From Reyranella sp. (GTDB taxonomy: Bacteria; Pseudomonadota; Alphaproteobacteria; Reyranellales; Reyranellaceae), in assembly GCA_029946105.1 (NCBI GenBank), contig JAQSDW010000235.1:26516-68337 (forward strand): 41,822 nucleotides of DNA. The letters are read 5' to 3'. The position numbers and the translations under genes were made by a program. Below the pieces are notes generated by a model. It did not search any database. It worked only from the letters and a program-made list of their open reading frames with translations, and was not told the DNA's origin. Positions 26,360 through 33,955 of the stretch are shown here, in pieces; the first letter of the stretch is position 1; the number at the start of each line of letters is the position of its first letter.

Positions 26360-27135
26360 GTCAGGAACTCGCCGCCGTTCACATGAATCGTCTGGCCGGT
26401 GATGAAGGTGCCTTCGGGACCGACCAGCAGTCGCACCATGGCGGCGATCTCGTCGACGGTACCAAAGCGCTTCAGCGGAATCAGCCGGTCCCCCACGGGA
26501 CGCGGCCCGGCTGCGGCGCCGCGGGCGGTGTCGATGGCGCCGGGCGCCAGCGCGTTGCAGGTGATCTTGTGCGGCGCCAGCTCGACGGCCAAGGCGCGCA
26601 TCAGCCCTTCCAGTCCTGACTTGGACGCCGAGACGTGACAGCGATTGGGCGTGCCGACATGCGTAGAAACGCCCGACAGCGCCACGAAGGCGCCGCCGCC
26701 CCGCGCCACCATCTGCGGCACGATCGCCCTGGCCAGCAGGAACGCCCCGTCGAGTGCCACCGACATGATCTCGCGCCACTCCTCGAACGACATGTCGAGA
26801 AACGGCGTCTGGCGTCTGAGCCCGGCATTGCTCACCAGGATGTCGACGCCGCCGAATTTCGCTGCGGCCTCGGCCGCCAGCCGCGGCGGCACGGCGGGAT
26901 CGGAAACATCGCCCATCGCCGCCATGGCCTTGCCGCCCGATGCCTCGATCTCTCGCACGACCGCGTCGACCGCCGCCCTGTCGGCGCGGCCGTTCACCAC
27001 GATGGCTGCGCCATCGTGGGCCAGGGCCAGTGCGATGCCACGGCCGATGTTCTTGCCCGCACCGGTGACGAGCGCGACCTTGCCTTGCAAACGGAGCGCC
27101 GCCTGATCGTCTCGTGCTTTCGCTTGTGCCGCCAC
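26356..27135 (-). CDS. SDR-family protein lacking the catalytic tyrosine
   Basis: 259 aa SDR fold. Cofactor motif TGAGKNIGRG (24-33), SNAG (102-105), C-terminal GQTIHVNGGEF. The YxxxK motif reads VSASK: V168 stands where Tyr is expected while K172 is kept; the codon is GTC. A serine (S154 or S157) is retained. Annotation software will probably call it 3-oxoacyl-ACP reductase, but ordinary SDR catalysis is doubtful. GTG start at 27135 is chosen for the GGGGGA seven bases before it; the frame is open further upstream. First gene of an SDR-P1 peptidase-crcB operon. Confidence 0.82.
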   Translation of the reverse strand: MAAQAKARDDQAALRLQGKVALVTGAGKNIGRGIALALAHDGAAIVVNGRADRAAVDAVVREIEASGGKAMAAMGDVSDPAVPPRLAAEAAAKFGGVDILVSNAGLRRQTPFLDMSFEEWREIMSVALDGAFLLARAIVPQMVARGGGAFVALSGVSTHVGTPNRCHVSASKSGLEGLMRALAVELAPHKITCNALAPGAIDTARGAAAGPRPVGDRLIPLKRFGTVDEIAAMVRLLVGPEGTFITGQTIHVNGGEFLT

Positions 27136-27200
27136 TTGAGTATCCCCCGACCAGACCGTGTGATCAGCTCTTCTAGCATCGCCAGCCGGGTCCGCCAGCA

Positions 27201-27226
27201 ATCAGGGCCACGCATCAGGGCCACGA
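27201..27226. repeat. Tandem 13-bp duplication at the 3' end of the MORN gene
   Basis: Two adjacent copies of ATCAGGGCCACG(C/A), at 27201-27213 and 27214-27226. The MORN gene stop codon lies in the second copy, so the first is a non-coding duplicate of the last codons. Confidence 0.7.
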
Positions 27227-28042
27227 GTCGAAACCGCAATCCTTCGCCGTCGTCATCACCGCCGCCACGCGGCGGCTCTGCCGGAAGCAGCCGTTCTTCC
27301 AAAGCCCGGCGTAGATGGCACCATCGGCCGCGGTATAGGTGCCGAATCCGTTGGGCTTGTCATCGCCGAATTCGCCCTCGTAGCGGCCACCGGCCGCCGT
27401 CGTGAAGACTCCCCAGCCATGGAACTCGTCGTCACGGAAGTCGCCTTCATAGCGGTCGCCGTTTTCGTAGTTGAGGGTACCCCGGCCACTGCGCGCATCG
27501 TCGACCAGCCCGCCTTCATAGACACTGCCGTCGGGGTAGGTCACCTCGCCGCGGGTCGGGCGCCCGTCACGGAACAGACCGTCGTAGCTCCTTCCGCTGC
27601 CCGTCGTCGCCTCGCCCCGGACCGGCAGGCCATCGCGGAACAGGCCGGCATAGCGATTGCCGCCCAAGGAACTGAAGGTGCCGCGTCCGTTGGGCTTGTC
27701 GTCGCGGAATTCACCGTCATAGCGATCGCCGTTGGGATACTCGAAGACGCCGAGGCCGTTCATGCGGCCATCCCGGTACTCGCCCACGTAGCGGCCGTTC
27801 GGCCTGCCGTTGACGAACCACTGCAATACTCCACGGCCCTGCGCGATATTGGTCTGGCAATCGCCGGTCCAGCTGAACGTCTTGCCGATTTCCGGGCTCG
27901 AGTTCCAGACGTTGCAGCCCGTCACCTCGTTGCGAAGCCAGCTACCGGATGTCTGTGCAAAGGCCGCCGACAGCAGGACGATGGACACGACGGTGGACAG
28001 GATGGCGGAGACGAACGGCACGAGGCCATGCAGGGGCAACAT
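27215..28042 (-). CDS. Secreted MORN-repeat protein
   Basis: 275 aa. An N-terminal hydrophobic stretch (about 8-29) ending in AAFAQT reads as a signal peptide or anchor. From about residue 80 to 255 there are roughly eight MORN repeats of about 20-24 residues, e.g. YPNGDRYDGEFRDDKPNGRG and YENGDRYEGDFRDDEFHGWG. Before them lies a Cys-containing segment (C43, C62) and Cys residues recur near the end. MORN repeats form extended beta structures used in membrane or protein binding; no catalytic domain is seen. Role unknown. Confidence 0.85.
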   Translation of the reverse strand: MLPLHGLVPFVSAILSTVVSIVLLSAAFAQTSGSWLRNEVTGCNVWNSSPEIGKTFSWTGDCQTNIAQGRGVLQWFVNGRPNGRYVGEYRDGRMNGLGVFEYPNGDRYDGEFRDDKPNGRGTFSSLGGNRYAGLFRDGLPVRGEATTGSGRSYDGLFRDGRPTRGEVTYPDGSVYEGGLVDDARSGRGTLNYENGDRYEGDFRDDEFHGWGVFTTAAGGRYEGEFGDDKPNGFGTYTAADGAIYAGLWKNGCFRQSRRVAAVMTTAKDCGFDSWP

Positions 28043-28205
28043 GTCCTGTCTTTCGGAAGGCGTGACCGGATTTCCCTATCTCCGCTACAGCAATCGGGGG
28101 GCGGAGGTCCATGGGCATGGACACGATGCCTGCAAAAACCGGCTGACTCGGATAAAATTGGCGGGCAAAGTTCGCTGCCCAGACATCACTGCGAGTTCTG
28201 TCGAC

Positions 28206-28583
28206 GTGCCGCTCAACTGGAAAATTTCCCATGCCGACCGGTGGGTGGAAGCCGTCGCCACGGGGCATGTGGGCCTGCAGGATATCGAGGGCTACTTCGA
28301 CGACCTCATGATTGCGGGTGCATTTCCCTATCGCAAGCTTTTCGACGCGACACACGCCACGTCCGCCGTAAGCGATTCAGACATAATGCTGCTCGGCGCC
28401 CGCATGAGTGCATACAAGGGGCTGGGACCTCTGGGTCCCCTTGCCATCGTCGCGCCGACCAGTGCGTTACGCGCACTGTTCTCGGCTCTGGCACCGGCCG
28501 ATCGGCCGCTCAAGATATTCGAGAATGTCACGGCGGCGCGCAAATGGCTCAACGCGCCGCCGGAAGGCACAGCAGCAAGCTAG
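28206..28583 (+). CDS. SpoIIAA-like (STAS/SEC14-type) small protein
   Basis: 125 aa from a GTG start. The pattern ADRWVEAVATGHVGLQDIEGYFDDLMIAGAFPYRKLFDATHATSAVSDSDIMLLGARM, then APTSALRALFSALAPADRPLKIFENVTAARKWL, is that of SpoIIAA-like proteins (PF11964). These bacterial STAS-type domains have largely unknown ligands. The open frame extends upstream but overlaps the MORN gene on the other strand, so the GTG at 28206 is preferred despite its weak ribosome-binding site. The 3' end overlaps the convergent CBS gene by four bases. Confidence 0.72.
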   Translation: MPLNWKISHADRWVEAVATGHVGLQDIEGYFDDLMIAGAFPYRKLFDATHATSAVSDSDIMLLGARMSAYKGLGPLGPLAIVAPTSALRALFSALAPADRPLKIFENVTAARKWLNAPPEGTAAS

Positions 28584-29011
28584 CTGGCGACGATGTAGGC
28601 CTTCAGCGCCTCGGCCTCGTGGCGGGTCTCTTCCAGTCGCGACTTGACGATGTCGCCGATCGAAACCAACCCGAGCAGCTCGCCATGACGCACCACCGGC
28701 AGGTGGCGGAAGCGGCCGCTGGTCATGATCTCCATGACCTGGTCGATAGAGTCGTCGGGATCGCAGGTCACGACGTCTCGGGTCATCACCTGCCTGGCCT
28801 CAAGCTCCAGCGCCTTTGCGCCGTGGCTTGCCAGTGCACGAACGAGATCGCGTTCGGACACGATGCCGGCAACCCCGCCTTCGCCGTCCAGCACCAGCAC
28901 CGATCCGATGCGCCGGACACTCAACTGCTGGGACACTTGGGCCACCGAAGACCCCGGTGTAACCGTGAACACACTTCCGCCCTTCTGGGAAAGAATGTCG
29001 GAGACGAACAT
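28580..29011 (-). CDS. Tandem CBS-domain protein
   Basis: 143 aa made of two CBS motifs (about 12-60 and 75-130): FTVTPGSSVAQVSQQLSVRRIGSVLVLD...GIVSERDLVRAL and VTCDPDDSIDQVMEIMTSGRFRHLPVV...GLVSIGDIVKSR. Stand-alone CBS pairs bind adenine nucleotides and act as energy or nucleotide sensors; the partner is unknown. AAGGAGGAG precedes the ATG at 29011 with good spacing. Divergent from queC, 81 bases away. Confidence 0.9.
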   Translation of the reverse strand: MFVSDILSQKGGSVFTVTPGSSVAQVSQQLSVRRIGSVLVLDGEGGVAGIVSERDLVRALASHGAKALELEARQVMTRDVVTCDPDDSIDQVMEIMTSGRFRHLPVVRHGELLGLVSIGDIVKSRLEETRHEAEALKAYIVAS

Positions 29012-29092
29012 GGTTGCTCCTCCTTCTTGTGAATGGTCTGGCAAGCGCGGCTACGCAGTGGCGCGGAGAAAAGGGCTGGGCCATAAAGCTTC

Positions 29093-29818
29093 ATGAACGA
29101 TGCCCCTAACAACTCGGCGGCGGCCCTCGTCCTGTTCTCCGGCGGTCAGGATTCCACCACTTGTCTGGCCTGGGCGCTAGAGCGATTTACGCATGTCGAG
29201 ACAGTCGCTTTTGACTACCGCCAGCGGCACCGGATCGAGCTGGATCAACGACTTGTGGTGTTGGACGAAGTCCGGCGGCGGTTTCCCCAGTGGGCAAGCC
29301 GCCTCGGCGACGACCATTTCATCGACATGGGTGTCCTCGGCCAGATCAGCGAGACGTCGCTCACGCGCAACGTCGCCTTCGAGATGGAAAAGGACGGCCT
29401 GCCCAACACCTTCGTGCCGGGGCGCAACATTCTCTTCTTCACCTTCGCCGCGGCCGTGGCCTGGCGGCGCGGAATCCGCAATCTCGTCGGCGGCATGTGC
29501 GAGACGGACTTCTCCGGTTATCCCGACTGCCGCGACAACACGATCAAGGCACTACAGGTGGCCCTGAACCTCGGCATGGACCGGAGCTTCGTGCTCCACA
29601 CTCCGTTGATGTGGCTCGACAAGGCCGAGACCTGGGGACTGGCGCGCGAGCTGGGCGGTGATGCGCTGGTCGACATCATCCTCGAGCATACCCACACCTG
29701 CTATCAGAGCGAGCGCGGGCCGCGCGAGGAATGGGGCCATGGCTGCGGCGAATGCCCCGCCTGCGCCTTGCGCAAGCGGGGATACGTCGCGTGGCGCGAA
29801 GGTCGAAAGGTCGCCTAG
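29093..29818 (+). CDS. queC: QueC, 7-cyano-7-deazaguanine (preQ0) synthase
   Basis: 241 aa. PP-loop SGGQDST (16-22) for ATP use and a C-terminal zinc site of C203, C218, C221 and C224 (GCGECPAC). The first spacing is C-x14-C, longer than the x8 of E. coli QueC. Other landmarks: [37 protein letters not shown]. It converts 7-carboxy-7-deazaguanine to preQ0 on the queuosine pathway. Other que genes are not in the window except a probable precursor transporter nearby. The stop overlaps the convergent DUF4142 gene. Confidence 0.95.
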   Translation: MNDAPNNSAAALVLFSGGQDSTTCLAWALERFTHVETVAFDYRQRHRIELDQRLVVLDEVRRRFPQWASRLGDDHFIDMGVLGQISETSLTRNVAFEMEKDGLPNTFVPGRNILFFTFAAAVAWRRGIRNLVGGMCETDFSGYPDCRDNTIKALQVALNLGMDRSFVLHTPLMWLDKAETWGLARELGGDALVDIILEHTHTCYQSERGPREEWGHGCGECPACALRKRGYVAWREGRKVA

Positions 29819-30351
29819 GAGCGCCCGCCAGCCATGCGTTTTGCGACTTCGAGCTGTTCCTTGGCCTTGGGAAACTGCGCCTGGGCGTAACGGCGCAAAG
29901 CGCCGTTGTCGCCATTCTGCGAATAGGCGCCGAGTTGGTCGACGGCATAGATATGGCTCGCAAGTTCGGCATTGGCGTAGGCGGTGTCGAACTCGGGGCC
30001 CTGGAGCGCGTTCAGACGCTGCAGCACGGCGGTCGTATTCGGCGGGTTCGCGGGATCCGGCGCATAGGACACGCCCGCCTCGGAGCGGGCCTTCTGCAAG
30101 AATTCGGCGGCCTCACTGTGCTCGGCGATCATACGGGTCGCGAAGCCGCGCATGAGCTCGTTCCCCGACTTCGCAAGAGCCATACGCCCCGCTGCGATTT
30201 CGTAGTCGTTGAAGTTCTGGGCCCAGCCGACGAACCGGGCACCCGGCAAGGCATCGACGGCATGTGCGGCAGACACGATACCGGCCGAAACGTAAGCGGC
30301 GGGAATGGCCGTGAGGGCAAACCTCAGGGCGGCGCGACGGGCGATCAGCAT
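29815..30351 (-). CDS. DUF4142 secreted ferritin-like protein
   Basis: 178 aa with a twin-basic N-terminus and signal peptide (about 1-30, ending SAAHA). The mature part matches DUF4142: [46 protein letters not shown] and [20 protein letters not shown], a four-helix ferritin-like bundle. Location periplasmic; function of the family is not established. The start at 30351 is chosen because the signal peptide begins there; codons further upstream have no ribosome-binding site. Divergent from the VUT gene. Confidence 0.85.
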   Translation of the reverse strand: MLIARRAALRFALTAIPAAYVSAGIVSAAHAVDALPGARFVGWAQNFNDYEIAAGRMALAKSGNELMRGFATRMIAEHSEAAEFLQKARSEAGVSYAPDPANPPNTTAVLQRLNALQGPEFDTAYANAELASHIYAVDQLGAYSQNGDNGALRRYAQAQFPKAKEQLEVAKRMAGGRS

Positions 30352-30436
30352 GTGAAATCTCCAAGTGTGTGTCGTAACAACGCCTCCGGCCGGGGCGGGT
30401 TCCCGATTCCCTGCAGAACTGCTAGGAGCGCCGGAC

Positions 30437-31030
30437 ATGACCAGCTTTCGAAAGAAGGGCGAGGCCCTCGCCTATTTCCTGGCGTTCATCGCCTGCATTC
30501 CCGCCGCCAACTGGATGATCGGCCATGTCGGCACCGTCTGCGTCCCCCACGGGCCCTGCCTGGTACCGGTATTGCCATGGGGCCCGGGCGGTCACCCGCT
30601 GATGGCGCCCTCCGGCGTGTTGATGATCGGCCTCGCGCTGGTCCTGCGCGACATGGTCCAGCGACGGCTCGGCCGCTCCGTCGCCATCACGGCGATCGTC
30701 GCGGGCGCTGCCCTGTCGGGGGCCGTCGCACCGCCGCAGCTGATCGTGGCATCGGCGGCCGCCTTTCTGTTGTCCGAGCTCGCCGACTTCGCGGTCTATA
30801 CGCCGTTGCAGTCGCGCGGCCTGGTGCTGGCCGTGCTGGCCAGCAGCGTCGTCGGCCTGCTCGTCGACAGCGTGCTCTTCCTCTGGCTGGCCTTCGGCAG
30901 CCTCGATTTCCTGGCCGGCCAGATCGTCGGCAAATTGTGGATGGTCCTGCTGGCGCTGCCCGCCGTGCATTGGATCCGCAAGCGCGAGATCGCCCAGCAG
31001 CCCCCCGTCCAACGGACACTCGTCCGATAG
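30437..31030 (+). CDS. VUT family (YhhQ-like) transporter, probable queuosine precursor uptake
   Basis: 197 aa, about five to six membrane helices. FLLSELADFAVYTPLQSRG and LLVDSVLFLWLAFGSLDFLAGQIVGKLW are the signature of the VUT/YhhQ family (PF02592), whose E. coli member imports preQ0 and preQ1. AGGAG precedes the ATG at 30437. Its closeness to queC supports a queuosine-related role. A DUF442 gene follows 20 bases later and is likely co-transcribed. Confidence 0.82.
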   Translation: MTSFRKKGEALAYFLAFIACIPAANWMIGHVGTVCVPHGPCLVPVLPWGPGGHPLMAPSGVLMIGLALVLRDMVQRRLGRSVAITAIVAGAALSGAVAPPQLIVASAAAFLLSELADFAVYTPLQSRGLVLAVLASSVVGLLVDSVLFLWLAFGSLDFLAGQIVGKLWMVLLALPAVHWIRKREIAQQPPVQRTLVR

Positions 31031-31050
31031 ACCTTCGTGGAGTAGCGCGC

Positions 31051-31494
31051 ATGCCGCCTCTTCTTCCACTCGATGGCCGCGTCGCCGTTGCGGGCCAGCT
31101 CCAGCCCGGCGACATGGCGGAGATCGCCGCCGCGGGGTACGTGGCGGTGGTCAACAACCGGCCCGACCGCGAGGCCATGTTCGGCCAGCCGCGCACCGCC
31201 GAGCTCCAAAAGGCCGCCGAAGCGGCCGGTCTCGTCTTTCTCGATCTTCCCTTTTCCGGGCCACGCGCCGCGCCCGACCAGGTCCGCGCCTTCGTCGACC
31301 TGCTGGCCAGCCAGCCTGGACAGATCGTCGCCTTCTGCAAAAGCGGCATGCGCTCGGCCCTGCTGTGGGGGGCAGCCTCCATCGCCTCGGGCCGGTCGCT
31401 GGACGAAGTGCTGACGGCAGCGATGCAGGCCGGCCAGAATCTCGACTCCGTCGGCGAGACCATGGTGGCCCTCGCCCAATCGGCACGCACCTGA
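31051..31494 (+). CDS. DUF442/TIGR01244 rhodanese-phosphatase-like protein
   Basis: 147 aa. NNRPD (35-39) and the active loop FCKSGMRSALLW (C96, R101) mark the DUF442 family, which lies between protein tyrosine phosphatases and rhodanese-like proteins; C-x4-R spacing is rhodanese-like. Homologous domains occur in BLH/BigR-linked sulfide-metabolism proteins, but no sulfur genes are nearby here. GGAG precedes the ATG. The stop codon TGA is the start of a tandem 16-bp repeat. Confidence 0.8.
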   Translation: MPPLLPLDGRVAVAGQLQPGDMAEIAAAGYVAVVNNRPDREAMFGQPRTAELQKAAEAAGLVFLDLPFSGPRAAPDQVRAFVDLLASQPGQIVAFCKSGMRSALLWGAASIASGRSLDEVLTAAMQAGQNLDSVGETMVALAQSART

Positions 31495-31539
31495 CGCCAC
31501 CCGTGCCTGACGCCAGCTGCGCCTGACGCCAACTGCGCC
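31492..31539. repeat. Three tandem 16-bp repeats
   Basis: Consecutive units TGACGCCACCCGTGCC (31492-31507), TGACGCCAGCTGCGCC (31508-31523) and TGACGCCAACTGCGCC (31524-31539). The first TGA is the stop of the DUF442 gene; the others are non-coding copies between this gene and the universal stress protein gene. Confidence 0.85.
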
Positions 31540-31618
31540 TGCCGAAAGTCTCGGCTTGCACGTCGGGCGCCGTGGCTTCTTAATCGCGCGTCCAGTTGCC
31601 CCGAGGAGAGACCCTGCG

Positions 31619-32449
31619 ATGATCAAGTCCATTCTGGCCGTGTCCGAAGGCGGCCCCGATGCCGCCATGTCGTTCCGTCTGGCCGCCCGAGTGGCGGCTG
31701 CGTTCGACGGCACTGTGGACGCGCTTCATCTGCCGGTCGGTCCGGCGGGTGGCATCGTCGGCGGTCTTGCGATGAGCGGCGAGGCGATGCCGCTTCTGAT
31801 CGACATCGACGACGAGCGGCTGGAGGCGCGCTCCAAGGAATCGGAGCGCGCCTACAAGGAGATCGTGTCGTCGATCAAGGACGCCACCTACACCGCCGCC
31901 AAGACCGCCACGCTCGATACGCTTGTGGCGATGGGCCGCTGCTCCGACATTCTGGTGCTCGGCCGACCGGGCGCCGATCCCGAGAACGTGGCACCGGCCA
32001 CCGTCGAGGCCGCCATCTACGAGTGCGCCCGCGCCGTCATGATCGCGCCGCCGACCGCCGCGACAGGCGCCTTCGGTTCGGTGGTCGTGGCGTGGAACGG
32101 CAGCTTCCAGGCCGCGCGCGCCGTCGAGTATGCGCTGCCGTTCCTGAAGGCGGCGACCAAGGTCACGATCCTGGTGGCCGGCAGCAAGCCCGACGACGTC
32201 GGCGCATCATACCTTGCACGCAATCTCGGGCGGCACGGCATCACTTCCACTATCGATGCGATCGATCCCGGCGTCGTCTCGGGCCGCGCCCGCGGCCGCG
32301 CGCTGCTCGACTATACCCACGGCAAGGGCGCCGACCTGCTGGTCATGGGTGCCTACGGTCGCGGCCAGGTGTTGAGCTTCCTCGGCCTCGGCGGCGCCAC
32401 CGGCAAGGTGATCTCGTCCTGCCGCGTGCCCCTGTTGATGGCGCACTAG
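31619..32449 (+). CDS. Universal stress protein (tandem UspA)
   Basis: 276 aa with two Usp-like halves (about 1-145 and 155-276). Typical elements: ILAVSEGG at the start, DILVLGRPGADPENVAPATVEAAIYECARAVMIAPP ending the first half, VVAWNGSFQAARAVEYALPFL opening the second, and LLVMGAYGRGQVLSFLGLGGATGKVISSCRVPLLMAH at the end. The nucleotide-binding Gly motif in the second half is only partly standard. GAGGAG precedes the ATG. Cytoplasmic stress-response role inferred from family; trigger unknown. Confidence 0.87.
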   Translation: MIKSILAVSEGGPDAAMSFRLAARVAAAFDGTVDALHLPVGPAGGIVGGLAMSGEAMPLLIDIDDERLEARSKESERAYKEIVSSIKDATYTAAKTATLDTLVAMGRCSDILVLGRPGADPENVAPATVEAAIYECARAVMIAPPTAATGAFGSVVVAWNGSFQAARAVEYALPFLKAATKVTILVAGSKPDDVGASYLARNLGRHGITSTIDAIDPGVVSGRARGRALLDYTHGKGADLLVMGAYGRGQVLSFLGLGGATGKVISSCRVPLLMAH

Positions 32450-32453
32450 TTCA

Positions 32454-33872
32454 TCAGGGACAGGCGCCGGCGCCCTGCGTCACCACGTCGGGGTCGGCGC
32501 AGGCGCTGCAGGCATTGCCATAGGTCTTGCGGCTGCCATCGCGGCGGACGCCGCAGGACGGACGGTAGTCGCGCGTGCACATCTGCGGCCGGGGATCGGC
32601 GCAAGGGCCGCCGGCAACGGGCAGCGATTCGGGCGCGAGTTCGCCCCGGGTCATGAGGAACGTGAAAGGCTGCGCGCGATAGTCGCTCAGCATGCCGACA
32701 ACCGAGATGCCGGCGCCGACGGCGGGCAGCGGGCTGAGCGGGCGGGCCATGACCACGACGAGGTCGACGACGTTGGCCGCCTGGCTCTCGTCGGTGATCG
32801 CGGCCTCGATGCGGTCGGGCGTGGCCGAGATCACCTTCACCGGAATCTTGAGGCGCGCGCCGCCACCCTGCTGCTTCGTGCCGATGGCCAGCCAGACCTT
32901 CTCGGCCGCCACCTTGTTGGCGGGTGTCGCGTCGCGATGGCGAAGCACCAGCGCCCAATCGGCGAAGGTGAGCGTCGCGGGATCGTTCTCCTCGACGAGC
33001 ACCAGCGCCGCCTCGGGCGGCGTCAGCAGCCGCGGGATCGACTTCACGAAATTGGCCGGCGGCGCGCGTTCGCCGGCGACGATGCGGGCGACCAGCTCGT
33101 TCCAGCCTTCCTCGCTGCCACGATAGACGCGGTAACGCGAGCGAACATAGCGATCGATATCGGTCGCAGCCGCCGTGTTCTTGGCGGCACGCGCGATCGC
33201 GATCGAGCGCGCGGCATACCAGAAGCCTGACGCGTCGAGCGGCGTGCCCTCGAGCTGAGCGACGGCGAGCTGGTAGACGTCCTGCAGGTTGTCCGGCTCG
33301 GCCGCGACCGAGAGGCGGTAGTAGCGTCGCGCGTTGTCGTAGTCCTTGGCCTGAAGGGCGGCGAAGCCCAGCGTGCCGTTGAAGACCCCTCCCATCTGCT
33401 CCTTGACGCGCGCGAAGGCAGCATCGGTGAGCGACACCGGCTTCTGCCACTTCGGCAACACGAGCAATCCGCGCTCGGCTGCCTCGACCGCGGGCGGCAG
33501 GGCGGCCGCTTCGCCGGCCGCAGCCCTGGTTCGTCCGACATAGGCGCGATTGGCCAGCGCGCGCACATTGTCGGGATCGACCTGCAGCAGGCGCGCCGCG
33601 ACGACATCGGCCTTGGCCGGTTGGTTGGCGGCTTGCCAGGCCGCGATCGCCTGCTCGAAGGCTTCGGTCCTGAGCGTGCTGCCGGGATACCACGCGATGA
33701 AGATTTCCATTGCCGCCGCACGCCTGGCGGCATCGCGCGTGTTGAGCGCGGCCATGTAGGAGTCGTACTCGGCCGGATTCTGGAAATCTTTCCGCGTCTG
33801 GGCCGCGATGTCGGTCGTGGCGAAAGCGAGCGCCAGCGACAGAACGAGACCAAGCCAGCGTATCAGCGCCAT
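32454..33872 (-). CDS. Secreted helical-repeat protein with C-terminal Kazal domain
   Basis: 472 aa. Signal peptide (about 1-24, ending DIAAQ). The N-terminal region (about 35-260) is helical with TPR-like stretches such as GFAALQAKDYDNARRYYRLSVAAEPDNLQDVYQLAVAQL. A mixed middle part follows. The C-terminus is a Kazal-type module with six Cys (424, 432, 440, 455, 458, 471) and the signature CGVRRDGSRKTYGNAC. Kazal domains inhibit serine proteases or mediate extracellular binding. A strong AAAGGAGG precedes the ATG. Divergent from the RND efflux operon. Confidence 0.83.
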   Translation of the reverse strand: MALIRWLGLVLSLALAFATTDIAAQTRKDFQNPAEYDSYMAALNTRDAARRAAAMEIFIAWYPGSTLRTEAFEQAIAAWQAANQPAKADVVAARLLQVDPDNVRALANRAYVGRTRAAAGEAAALPPAVEAAERGLLVLPKWQKPVSLTDAAFARVKEQMGGVFNGTLGFAALQAKDYDNARRYYRLSVAAEPDNLQDVYQLAVAQLEGTPLDASGFWYAARSIAIARAAKNTAAATDIDRYVRSRYRVYRGSEEGWNELVARIVAGERAPPANFVKSIPRLLTPPEAALVLVEENDPATLTFADWALVLRHRDATPANKVAAEKVWLAIGTKQQGGGARLKIPVKVISATPDRIEAAITDESQAANVVDLVVVMARPLSPLPAVGAGISVVGMLSDYRAQPFTFLMTRGELAPESLPVAGGPCADPRPQMCTRDYRPSCGVRRDGSRKTYGNACSACADPDVVTQGAGACP

Positions 33873-33955
33873 CGCAACCTCCTTTCGCTCTGGAATTACA
33901 GTGACCGTTTTGTCGAATTAAGGCAGTGTTCGGACGTTACGGACGGGTGGGGACA

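Noticed and set aside
30352..30436. preQ1 riboswitch before the VUT transporter gene or queC
   Set aside because: No C-rich loop with A-rich tail of class I and no convincing class II pseudoknot could be found by eye in either leader.
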